Shown piece by piece: positions 54,048-63,100 of a stretch of 64,000 nt of DNA. This DNA comes from Alteromonas salexigens (GTDB taxonomy: Bacteria > Pseudomonadota > Gammaproteobacteria > Enterobacterales > Alteromonadaceae): contig NZ_JAOTJC010000012.1 of NCBI RefSeq assembly GCF_025628895.1, positions 62,001 to 126,000 on the forward strand, in the 5' to 3' direction. Position 1 is the stretch's first letter. The number at the start of each line of letters is the position of its first letter. The position numbers were made by a program, and so were the translations under genes. The notes under the pieces were generated by a model. It saw only the letters and a list, made by a program, of their open reading frames with translations, was not told where the DNA came from and did no database searches.

Positions 54048-54833
54048 ATGCGCTATACATTCAACGACTATGAGCTGGACACCCGTCAATTCAGACTTTT
54101 TCGCGCTGGTATCCCAGTATCCGTTGAACCAAAGGTTTTTGACCTCTTGGTTTACCTAATTGAGAACCGCCACCGGCCAGTTACCCGCAAAGAAATATTT
54201 GAAAATGTGTGGCATTCGCGGACGGTGTGTAATACGACCTTGAGTAATCATATAAAGTGTGCGCGAAAGCTATTGGGAGATAATGGTGAGCAGCAAAGCG
54301 TAATAGCCACCGTGCGCTGTCGTGGTTATCAATTTGTTGCTAAAACACACAGAGTAGTAGACTCCTCAGTTATTGCCTCACTATTTTCCCGTCCTAAAAA
54401 CCTGACATGGGCCACTACTTTTATATTGCTGATACTCGTGGCTTATATTGCCCTCGGTCATCACCATAATGGGCTAGTAAATGACCAGATAAATATTGCT
54501 ATCCGTCCTTTTAATAACCATATGCCGACAGCCGAGGGAAACTTATTCGGGATGGCAATAGCAAACCAGATTGCCGGCACGCTTTACGGTCTCAACACGC
54601 AAAAAGAAGCACCTAAACTTCAGTTAGCGGAGGAAGATAATGCAGATTATATTTTACACGGTCGTTATAAAAATGACGGTGATGGTCTGGTGGTTAATGT
54701 TGAGCTTTTAAATGCAAATACTAATAAAATAGTATGGGGGGAAACTTTCCATGTTGATAAAAAAGAATTGCATGAAGATAAGCAGGGTTTGTCAGATGAA
54801 ATCGCGGAAAAGGTAAGTGGTTATTTGCGATAA
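54048..54833 (+). CDS. CadC/ToxR-like membrane-bound transcriptional regulator
   Basis: The 261-residue product has an N-terminal OmpR-type winged helix (about residues 3-100: YELDTRQFRLFRAG, VFDLLVYLIENRHRPVTRKEIFENVW, TLSNHIKCARKLLGDN and VATVRCRGYQFVA), one transmembrane helix at about 120-140, and a periplasmic domain of about 120 residues. This is the CadC/ToxR layout, where a membrane protein senses a periplasmic signal and binds DNA directly. The periplasmic part resembles the alpha/beta FlgO-like region seen in such regulators (IAIRPFNNH). Targets are unknown. Confidence 0.85.
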   Translation: MRYTFNDYELDTRQFRLFRAGIPVSVEPKVFDLLVYLIENRHRPVTRKEIFENVWHSRTVCNTTLSNHIKCARKLLGDNGEQQSVIATVRCRGYQFVAKTHRVVDSSVIASLFSRPKNLTWATTFILLILVAYIALGHHHNGLVNDQINIAIRPFNNHMPTAEGNLFGMAIANQIAGTLYGLNTQKEAPKLQLAEEDNADYILHGRYKNDGDGLVVNVELLNANTNKIVWGETFHVDKKELHEDKQGLSDEIAEKVSGYLR

Positions 54834-55007
54834 ACTTAAATTTTTGTGCGGGGTATATTAAGAGTTGTTTACTTTTTTATAAATGTTACTGCCGAGCTAA
54901 ATGCCATTGTTAAGGGTTCACTGCACCTGGAACCTATTAGAGCCTAATGGGGCCTCAGACCTCCCCCAATTGCGTTATGATAAGGGGCTAGAAGCTCCAT
55001 AACGGAG

Positions 55008-55027
55008 AGCCCTCGTAGGTGAGGGCT
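55008..55027. repeat. hairpin in the gap before the DUF305 gene
   Basis: AGCCCTC and GAGGGCT form a 7-bp stem with a six-base loop. It lies in the 276-base gap between the CadC-like gene and the DUF305 gene, which also contains a GTATG-T-CATAC palindrome nearby. No T-run follows. No gene was seen in this gap. Confidence 0.4.
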
Positions 55028-55109
55028 GTTGGGGACATGAAGCGGTATGTCATACAGCGTTTTCTAAATAGCTCTGTATAAAAAAAACGTATCGCGGACG
55101 TTGTGTTGC

Positions 55110-55640
55110 TTATTCATCACCGTTGGCTTTGTTTACCCTGCCCTTGAAGTCAGGTATGCGCCGTTGGTCGGCTTCGGTTGCGGACGTTACTTTTCCATTT
55201 TCCGCGATATCTTGTATCAGCCACTCCATTTCTTTAATTTCTTTCCTTTGCGCTTTAATGATCTCATTTGCCAGTTCACGCACTCTGATGTCTTCAATGT
55301 TCGCCCGTTCACTGGTCAGAATTGCGATTGAGTGGTGGGGGATCATCGCTTTCATATAAGCCGAATCAGACACGGTGGTCTGGGAACGGACTAAATAGAT
55401 ACACCCGGCAAAAATCACCAATGCGCTTAACAGAATAGCAATATTGAGTTTTTTATTGGTATACATGCCAAGCATAAAAACGAGCATGATAATTGCCATC
55501 CCGGCGCCCATATACAGGGCCATATACGTTCGTGTTTCACTGAACCAGACGTGGGAGGCTGCATAAGTGTTCAGGTACATCATGATGAACATTGCAATGG
55601 TAGAGGTAAGTATCATTGCCAAAAATTTCATGTATTTCAT
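55110..55640 (-). CDS. membrane DUF305 protein (metal-resistance associated)
   Basis: The 176-residue product has three hydrophobic helices (about residues 5-25, 42-61 and 68-86) followed by a DUF305 domain: YMKAMIPHHSIAILTSERANIED, then VRELANEIIKAQRKEIKEMEWLI. The Met and His-His positions of the domain are kept and may bind metal. DUF305 genes are common next to copper resistance genes, and here it is divergent from the cus-like operon. Its function is not established. Confidence 0.85.
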   Translation of the reverse strand: MKYMKFLAMILTSTIAMFIMMYLNTYAASHVWFSETRTYMALYMGAGMAIIMLVFMLGMYTNKKLNIAILLSALVIFAGCIYLVRSQTTVSDSAYMKAMIPHHSIAILTSERANIEDIRVRELANEIIKAQRKEIKEMEWLIQDIAENGKVTSATEADQRRIPDFKGRVNKANGDE

Positions 55641-55962
55641 AAGTAATCCTTACTTTGTGATCAGAACAAATGTTGAAAACCAGTGCTGATTACTTTTTGT
55701 ATAGTGTATTTGCGCGTATAGGTTCACTGGCGTTGCCTGCAGATTCGGAATAGACCCATTTCATCCTTAAGACGGTTCGGCTAGATAGCAAGTAACAAAA
55801 GAGTTGTCGGGCCTGTATCTTGTTGGGTGCAGGCTCGATGTGGAGAGGGCGCTTGGCAGGATGAGTTCATGGAAGTACGTCTACAAAGCTGCCTGTGCGC
55901 AGGCGATTTACTTTTGCGGCAATTTAGCATAGTCTTCATGAGCATTTTATTTCTGAGTTCGT
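55641..55962. other. 322-base intergenic region between DUF305 and the cus-like operon
   Basis: This is the divergent control region of the copper locus. A TATAGT at about 55699 could be a -10. No CueR-type ACCTTGCC dyad and no CusR box was recognised. A small plus-strand frame beginning at 55827 overlaps the next gene and has no family features. Regulation of the operon therefore remains unknown from sequence. Confidence 0.5.
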
Positions 55963-56349
55963 ATGCTAAAACCTCTTACACATATCGTAGTCGTTATTGC
56001 CATGCTTATTGCCTGTGTAGGGCAAGCGGTGGCCTATACGTCTATGCATTGTGAAGCGCCGAATCAATCACACCAGAATAATGCGCAGATGGATCATAGT
56101 TCAATGCAACATTCGGACGTCACAGCTGCAGCTATGAGCCAACACGCCCCGGGTACGCACGACGAATGTTGTGATACAGAATGCGTCTGCCCCACGGGTG
56201 CCTGCACAACGTTCACGATTATTGGCTCAGAGCCTTATACTGCGTTTGTTATACGTCAAAATGAAAGCATAGCCTTTCAGCTCACCACCCAAACGAAATC
56301 CATCTCTACCTCACTGTTTCGTCCCCCGATTTTTACCTTCACAGGATAA
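55963..56349 (+). CDS. Cys/His/Met-rich exported protein at the head of the copper operon
   Basis: The 128-residue product has a signal peptide (MLKPLTHIVVVIAMLIACVGQAVA) and a mature part rich in metal-binding residues: a His/Met stretch (NQSHQNNAQMDHSSMQHSD, MSQHAPGTH) and a compact cysteine cluster DECCDTECVCPTGAC. The C-terminus TSLFRPPIFTF is conserved-looking in small proteins found before Cus-type operons. A periplasmic copper-binding or sensing role (CopL-like) is likely but is inference; no family name was assigned. The next gene follows by 120 bases. Confidence 0.72.
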   Translation: MLKPLTHIVVVIAMLIACVGQAVAYTSMHCEAPNQSHQNNAQMDHSSMQHSDVTAAAMSQHAPGTHDECCDTECVCPTGACTTFTIIGSEPYTAFVIRQNESIAFQLTTQTKSISTSLFRPPIFTFTG

Positions 56350-56469
56350 ATGTGTCTGGTGTTCGCGAAACCTGTTTTGCGAGCGCTTTTTAAACACATA
56401 ATCAACGCGTAAATATATACTTCGCCAGTATGGCATTTGAGCTTTACCTGGTTTCTCTGGGGAACAGAA

Positions 56470-56958
56470 ATGATAGTCAAGTTTATTAAAATCATTGCAG
56501 TAGTATTGTTGCTGCCTGTGGGAGCGCAGGCGGAAGAAAATCATCACGAACCAGCCATGTCAGAGCTGATGGTCTACAAATCGCCAACCTGTCATTGCTG
56601 CAAAAAATGGATAAGCCATATTGAAGATGAGGGATTTACTATCTACGCAAATGAGTTCTCCAACTTAGCCACCGTAAAAAATAACTACGGTATCAGGCCG
56701 GAATACCGCTCGTGTCACACTGCGGTGACCAGAAATGGTTATGCAATAGAAGGTCATGTGCCCGCGAAGTTTGTTAACCAGTTCCTTGCAGAACAACCCG
56801 CCGGGGCTATTGGCCTATCCGTGCCTGCTATGCCGGTTGGCTCACCAGGGATGGAAGTTGACGACCGGTTTACGCCCTACCAGGTACTGATACTTTTTAA
56901 AGACGGCACCAGCCGGGTATATGCCCACATTGATACTTACGAGGAGCAGTTCAAATGA
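56470..56958 (+). CDS. DUF411 family periplasmic metal-binding protein
   Basis: The 162-residue product starts at the ATG at 56470 (GGAACAG upstream) with a signal peptide MIVKFIKIIAVVLLLPVGAQA. The DUF411 domain is clear: MVYKSPTCHCCKKWISHIEDEGF with a C-x-C-C thioredoxin-like metal site, SCHTAVTRNGYAIEGHVPA, and GIGL-like AIGLSVPAMPVGSPGMEV. Members are found with copper and silver resistance genes and may bind Cu(I). It overlaps the cusC-like gene by ATGA. Confidence 0.88.
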   Translation: MIVKFIKIIAVVLLLPVGAQAEENHHEPAMSELMVYKSPTCHCCKKWISHIEDEGFTIYANEFSNLATVKNNYGIRPEYRSCHTAVTRNGYAIEGHVPAKFVNQFLAEQPAGAIGLSVPAMPVGSPGMEVDDRFTPYQVLILFKDGTSRVYAHIDTYEEQFK

Positions 56959-58382
56959 AACTCTTATCTTCTATACGTTCATTTTGGGGTATTGCAAAAG
57001 TGAGTGTGGGCGTAATGGTAAGCATGTCTGCGTTTGTTGTGCACGCTGAAACAGCCATCTCCTTAGAGCAGGCAATTACGCTGGCGTTGCAAAATGACCC
57101 CTGGCTGCATGGCAGTAAGCTCAGAGAAACCGCCACAGAGCACAGAAGTGTTGCTGCAGGCGCGTTGCCAGATCCGACCGTCTCACTGAGCATCATGAGC
57201 GTGCCTACCGATTCATGGGATCTGGATCAGGAAGGTATGACGCAACTGAAAGTGGGCGTAACGCAGATGTTTCCCCGGGGGGATAGTTTAGCGATAAAAG
57301 AGTCGCAGTTACGCACAGAAGCATCAAAGTTCCCGTTATTGCGTGCCAACAGAAAAGCGAAGCTAAAAACTAAGGTGTCGGAGCTATGGCTTGATGCATT
57401 TCTGGCTCAACAGACGATAGCTCTGATTGAATCAGACTGGGCACTCTTCGAGCAAATGGCGGAGATAGCCCGCGCAAATTATGCCAATGCGATTGGCCAG
57501 ACCCGCCAGCACGATGTCATCAGAGCACAACTTGAAATTGTTCAACTGGAAGACCGGCTAACTGAGCAGAAGCAAAAACTGGAATCCAATGTTGCCCGCT
57601 TAAACGAATGGTTACATGTCTATAGCAGCGACGCAGACAATACGTTTAATTTCGATACTCAGCCGGCGGCGTTTGCTGTGTCGTCACAATTACCTGATGT
57701 GCGTCTGAAAAAGCCTTTAATACTGAAGCCTTCGGCCTACTCAAGAACCGATTTAGCACGCGAATTTGCTGACCACCCGGCTATTTTAGCCATTGATATA
57801 AAAAGAGAAGTAGCAGAAATGGAGATTGCACTGGCAAAGCAGCAGTACAAACCTCAGTGGGGGGTGAACGCCAGTTACGGTTATCGAAACGATACTTCTT
57901 TTAATGAAGATCGGGCGGATCTTTTCTCCGTGGGCGTGTCCTTCGATGTCCCTCTGTTTACTGAAGATCGCAAGGATCAACAGGTGGCCGCTTCCATCGC
58001 CGACTCACAAGCGATAAAAACAGAAAAGCTCTTGCTGACTAAGCAAATGATAAGTGCGGTTGAGCAAGAATTGCGACAACTCAACCGTTTGAGGCAGCGA
58101 CAGTCGATATATCAGGAAAAGCTACTGAAACAATCTCATGAACAAGCAGAAGCGACTTTAACCGCTTACACAAATGATGATGGCGATTTCACCGAAGTCG
58201 TCAGGGCAAGAATTGCCGAGCTGAATACGCGAATTTCTGCCTTAAAAATAGACGTTGAAACCTTAAAAACCGTCACCCGCATTAATTACTTTTTTGTTTC
58301 GGCCCAAACGTACACTGAAGGCAGGCCAAATCTGCGCTCGAATAGCGAGTTCGACGCCACCGAAAAATCCGGAGCTCACTGA
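56955..58382 (+). CDS. cusC: TolC-family outer-membrane factor (CusC-like)
   Basis: The 475-residue product is the outer-membrane channel of the RND efflux system. It has a signal sequence (to about residue 32, VVHAE) and two outer-membrane efflux repeats, about 35-225 and 255-460, with ITLALQNDPWL near the start, MFPRGDSL near 109, and FDVPLFTEDRKDQ near 325. It shares a base with the next gene. Cus specificity is inferred from its partners. It lacks a lipobox cysteine, unlike E. coli CusC. Confidence 0.85.
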   Translation: MKLLSSIRSFWGIAKVSVGVMVSMSAFVVHAETAISLEQAITLALQNDPWLHGSKLRETATEHRSVAAGALPDPTVSLSIMSVPTDSWDLDQEGMTQLKVGVTQMFPRGDSLAIKESQLRTEASKFPLLRANRKAKLKTKVSELWLDAFLAQQTIALIESDWALFEQMAEIARANYANAIGQTRQHDVIRAQLEIVQLEDRLTEQKQKLESNVARLNEWLHVYSSDADNTFNFDTQPAAFAVSSQLPDVRLKKPLILKPSAYSRTDLAREFADHPAILAIDIKREVAEMEIALAKQQYKPQWGVNASYGYRNDTSFNEDRADLFSVGVSFDVPLFTEDRKDQQVAASIADSQAIKTEKLLLTKQMISAVEQELRQLNRLRQRQSIYQEKLLKQSHEQAEATLTAYTNDDGDFTEVVRARIAELNTRISALKIDVETLKTVTRINYFFVSAQTYTEGRPNLRSNSEFDATEKSGAH

Positions 58383-60148
58383 TGGATCATAATAAAAACA
58401 ACACCCTTAAGATTGTCGCCGCTACTTTGATAGGCGTATTACTTGGGGCTGGTGCCCTGAGTATTTTTCAGGATTCTTCTACTTCATCAGAGACAGAACA
58501 AGAATCGGGTGAAAAAAAACCGCTCTACTGGGTGGCTCCGATGGATGATAATTACCGGCGTGATAAGCCCGGCAAATCGCCCATGGGGATGGATTTAGTC
58601 CCGGTCTATGAAGAATCGTCATCAAAGGACGAGGTTGGGCCAGGCGCAGTAGAAATAGCCCCGCATGTGGTAAACAACCTGGGGGTAAGAACGTCGCCGG
58701 TTGAGCTGAAAAAAATGGACTCAGAGATAACCACTGTGGGTTATGTGCAATATGATGAGGATGAGCTTATTCATATTCACCCCCGGGTAGAAGGGTGGAT
58801 TGAGAAATTATACATAAAGGCTGCGGGCAACCCGGTGCAGCAAGGCCAGCCACTGTATACACTTTATTCCCCCCAGCTGGTTAACGCGCAAGAAGAATTT
58901 CTGATTGCCCTGAATCGCAACAATAACTCACTGATCGAAGCAGCGAAAGACCGGCTAAGTGCCTTACAGCTGTCCGCTGATTTTATCGAGCAATTAGAAA
59001 GTACCCGCAAGGTTCAGCAAAATGTGACTTTTTATTCCCCCCAGTCCGGCGTGGTGGATGGGCTAAAAATCCGCGAAGGTTTTTTTGTTAAGCCGGGGAC
59101 GACGTTAATGAGCATCGGGCAATTAGAAGAGGTGTGGGTTGAAGCCGAAGTGTTTGAGCGGGATGCCGCCCTTATTAAAGAAGGGCTGCCTGTGTCAATG
59201 ACGCTGGATTACCTGCCTGGTCAAAAGTGGCAGGGAGTGGTGGATTATGTTTACCCGACCCTGAACGACAAGACACGCACACTTCGGGTGAGACTGAAAT
59301 TCGATAACCCGGACCAACAGCTAAAGCCTAATATGTTTGCCCAGGTATCCATTCACGCAAACACTGACCAAGAAGTGACGGTGGTGCCGAAAGAAGCGGT
59401 CATTCGTACCGGCGATCAGGATCGGGTCGTTCTCGCGCTTGGGGAAGGGCGGTTCAAGTCAGTGGAAGTGTCCATAGGCCGGGTTTCCAAAGATAACATC
59501 GAAATTTTAAGTGGCCTCGATGAAAATGATGAAGTGGTCACCTCCGCGCAGTTCCTGATTGACTCTGAATCCAGCAAAAGCTCCGACTTTAAACGCATGG
59601 CAAGTAATGAGGTACCAGAGTCAGTGTGGATGGAAGGCGAAATCAACACCGTGATGGCCGGTCACAGAATGGTCAATATCACTCATGGCCCCGCCGAAGC
59701 CTGGGACTGGCCGGAAATGACGATGGATTTTGATGTATCTGAAAGTGTGGATATCGATGCGTTGAAAGCAGGCCAGACCTTACATTTCGAGGTGACCAAA
59801 ACGCAGGCGGGTGGCTATGAAGTTACCGGCATTCATATTATGTCAGAACCTGAGTTTCCATCAGCTACCGTGGCAGGCACCATCAATTCAATAGACGTTT
59901 CCACGCGGATCTTAAATATCAGTCGCGGGCCAATTGAAAAGTGGAACAGGCCTGCCACAACCATGGATTTTATGCTTACCGACGCAATTGATATTGCCGG
60001 TTTAAACACTGGCGATGAAGTGGTGTTCACCTTTGAGATTCGGGATGATTTTGTGATCACCGAAATTTCATCAGCACCCTCTGGGGCGACTTCTGAAGCG
60101 CACCGCCCGATGGGCGCGGACCACGCTGATCACAGCGACCACCAGTAA
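58382..60148 (+). CDS. cusB: CusB-like membrane fusion protein with two fused CusF-like domains
   Basis: The 588-residue product is the periplasmic adaptor of the efflux pump. It has a membrane anchor at about 9-30 and an N-terminal heavy-metal motif with Met residues 54, 68 and 70 (VAPMDDNYRRDKPGKSPMGM), spaced like the Cu(I)-binding Met of E. coli CusB. The adaptor core (barrel-sandwich, helical hairpin, beta-barrel) covers about 85-395. After it come two CusF-like domains. The first (about 413-485) keeps the copper ligands as H435, W443, M446 and M448. The second (about 493-565) has R515, R523 and T526 at the matching positions, with only M528 kept. The tail is His/Asp-rich (ADHADHSDHQ). 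Confidence 0.9.
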   Translation: MDHNKNNTLKIVAATLIGVLLGAGALSIFQDSSTSSETEQESGEKKPLYWVAPMDDNYRRDKPGKSPMGMDLVPVYEESSSKDEVGPGAVEIAPHVVNNLGVRTSPVELKKMDSEITTVGYVQYDEDELIHIHPRVEGWIEKLYIKAAGNPVQQGQPLYTLYSPQLVNAQEEFLIALNRNNNSLIEAAKDRLSALQLSADFIEQLESTRKVQQNVTFYSPQSGVVDGLKIREGFFVKPGTTLMSIGQLEEVWVEAEVFERDAALIKEGLPVSMTLDYLPGQKWQGVVDYVYPTLNDKTRTLRVRLKFDNPDQQLKPNMFAQVSIHANTDQEVTVVPKEAVIRTGDQDRVVLALGEGRFKSVEVSIGRVSKDNIEILSGLDENDEVVTSAQFLIDSESSKSSDFKRMASNEVPESVWMEGEINTVMAGHRMVNITHGPAEAWDWPEMTMDFDVSESVDIDALKAGQTLHFEVTKTQAGGYEVTGIHIMSEPEFPSATVAGTINSIDVSTRILNISRGPIEKWNRPATTMDFMLTDAIDIAGLNTGDEVVFTFEIRDDFVITEISSAPSGATSEAHRPMGADHADHSDHQ

Positions 60149-60167
60149 GAATTAAGGAACCGTCGTT

Positions 60168-63100
60168 ATGATAGAAGCAGTTATTAGGTGGTCGGTGAGC
60201 AACAGGTTTTTTGTCGTCCTGCTCACCTTAATTCTCGCGTTCGGGGGACTCTATTCGTTAAAGAATACTCCGGTTGACGCTATCCCTGATCTTTCGGATG
60301 TTCAGGTCATCATTAAGACCAGCTATCCCGGTCAGTCCCCACAGGTCGTGCAGGATCAGGTCACGTTTCCGTTGACTACCGCGATGCTCTCGGTACCAGG
60401 TGCCCAAACCGTCAGGGGGTACTCATTTTTCGGTGATTCTTACGTATACATCATCTTTGATGATGATACCGACTTATATTGGGCGAGGAGTCGGGTGCTT
60501 GAGTACCTGAGTCAGGTCGCTTCCACACTACCTGAGTCTGCCACACCGCAATTGGGACCCGATGCCACAGGGGTTGGCTGGGTCTATATTTACGCGCTCA
60601 CCGATCGAACCGGTCAACACGACCTGAGTGAGTTACGTAGCATCCAGGATTGGTTTTTGAAGTATGAGCTGCAAACCGTACCCGGCGTGTCCGAGGTGGC
60701 TGCGGTAGGCGGTATGGTCAAACAATATCAGGTACAAGTCGACCCGGATAAATTAAGAGCGTACAACGTGCCGCTCAGCCATATTCAAACCGCGCTTAAA
60801 CGCGGTAATCAGGAAACCGGCGCGTCTGTGGTTGAGATGGCTGAAGCTGAATACATGGTAACGGCCACAGGCTATATTCAGTCAGTTGAAGACATTGAAA
60901 AAATTCCTCTGGGTATTAACGACCAGGGTACGCCACTACGGGTAGGCGATGTGGCCACCGTTAATCTTGGCCCTCAGATGCGGCGGGGCGTCGCGGAGCT
61001 TAACGGGGAAGGGGAAGTCGTCGGCGGTGTGGTGGTCATGCGTTTTGGCGAAAATGCCCAGCAAACCATAAACGGCGTAAAGGAGAAACTAGAATCTCTT
61101 AAGCTGTCATTGCCGGACGGGGTAGAGGTTGTCCCCGTCTATGACCGGTCGCAGTTAATCGACCGGGCCGTAGATAATCTGTGGAGTAAGTTGACGGAAG
61201 AGTTAGCGGTGGTGGCTCTCGTCTGTTTCGCTTTCCTGTTTCACCTTCGCTCCTCCATTGTCGCGGTGATCACTTTGCCCCTCGGCATTTTGGTGGCATT
61301 TATCATCATGTATTTGCAAGGCATCAACGCCAATATTATGTCCTTAGGTGGCATTGCCATTGCCATCGGTGCGATGACCGATGGTGCCATTGTGATGATT
61401 GAGAATATGCACAAGCATATGGAAAAAACACCGTTAACCGATGAGAACCGATGGCAAGTGGTAGCCAAAGCAGCAAGTGAGGTGGGCCCTGCACTGTTTT
61501 TTAGTCTGTTGATTATCACGGTTTCCTTCCTGCCGGTGTTTATACTCGAGGCGCAGGAAGGCAGGATGTTTTCACCGCTGGCCTATACCAAAACATATGC
61601 AATGGCGGCGTCAGCGGGTTTAGCAGTGACTTTGGTACCGGTGTTGATGGGCTATTTTATCAGAGGAAAAGTGGTCTCTGAAAATAAGAATCCATTAAAC
61701 CGACTGTTGATTGCCGGATACATGCCTGTGCTAAGACAAGTCATGAAATACCCCAAGTCGACAATAGTGGCTGCGATTATCGTCACCATCGTTGGTTTCT
61801 GGCCGGTTGATAAAATTGGCAGTGAATTCATCCCGCCATTGGATGAAGGCGATTTGATGTATATGCCAACCACCTATCCTGGCATTTCAATCGGCAAGGC
61901 GAGAGAGCTATTGCAGCAAACCGATAAGCTGATACGCACCGTGCCGGAGGTAGAGAATGTGTTCGGCAAGGTAGGGCGGGCTGAAACCGCCACCGATCCT
62001 GCGCCGCTGACCATGATTGAAACCTTTATCCAGCTGAAGCCAAAAGACGAGTGGCGTGAAGGGGTGACCACGGAGTCATTAAAAGCTGAACTCGACAAAT
62101 TAGTAAAGTTTCCCGGCCTGACCAACGCCTGGGTGATGCCAATTAAAACGCGTATCGATATGCTCGCCACAGGCATTAAAACGCCGGTGGGTATTAAAGT
62201 CGCGGGCCCCGATTTGGATAAAATCCAAAAAATTGGTCAGCAAATTGAGCAACTACTGCCGCAAGTAAACGGTACCGCGTCGGTGTACTCAGAACGCGTT
62301 GCGGGTGGCCGTTATATCAAAGTGGATATATCACGGGATAAAGCCAGTCGGTTTGGTTTAAACATAGCAGACGTTCAGCAGGTGGTGGCCACGGCCATCG
62401 GCGGCATGAACGTGACGCAGACCGTGGAAGGACAGGAACGCTACCCGGTAAACTTACGTTACCCTCAGGATTACCGCGATTCGCCAGAACAACTGGCGAG
62501 ACTGCCGGTAGTCACACCAACCGGCCAACGTATCGCGCTCGGCGACGTTGCGACAATCCGCGTTGAAAACGGACCGCCGGGGATAAAGAGTGAAAACGCC
62601 CGTATTAATGGCTGGACATTTATTGATATTGACGGGGTGGATGTAGGGAGCTATGTGGACAATGCCAAAGCTTTCCTGGCCGACAACCTGGACTTGCCGG
62701 CAGGTTATTCAATTACCTGGGCTGGGCAATATGAGTACATGGAGCGCGCGAAAGAGAAGCTTACTTATGTGCTACCTCTCACTCTGGCGATTATTGTCAT
62801 CTTGCTTTATTTAAACTTCCGTTCATTCAGCGAAGTGGCGATTATCATCATAACCCTGCCGGTGGCGATGATTGGTGGATTGTGGTTGTTGTATCTGGAG
62901 GGGTTCCACTTTTCGGTGGCGGTAGGTGTTGGATTTATAGCCCTTGCCGGCGTGGCAGTAGAAATTGGTGTCATTATGCTGGTTTATCTGAACCAGGCTT
63001 ATCAAAATGCTAAAGATGAGTGCGCGCGTGAGAATACCCAGTTAACTGCCGATAAACTGGCCCACGCGATCATGGATGGGGCAGGGAAGCGTATCCGTCC

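Noticed and set aside
54834..55109. Possible att site, tRNA remnant or mobile-element scar at the edge of the copper locus
   Set aside because: Only short palindromes were seen; there is no tRNA-like T-loop, no direct repeat pair and no integrase or transposase in the window.
55827..56054. Plus-strand 75-codon frame overlapping the Cys-rich gene start
   Set aside because: It is out of frame with the signal-peptide gene at 55963, with unlikely composition and no ribosome site.
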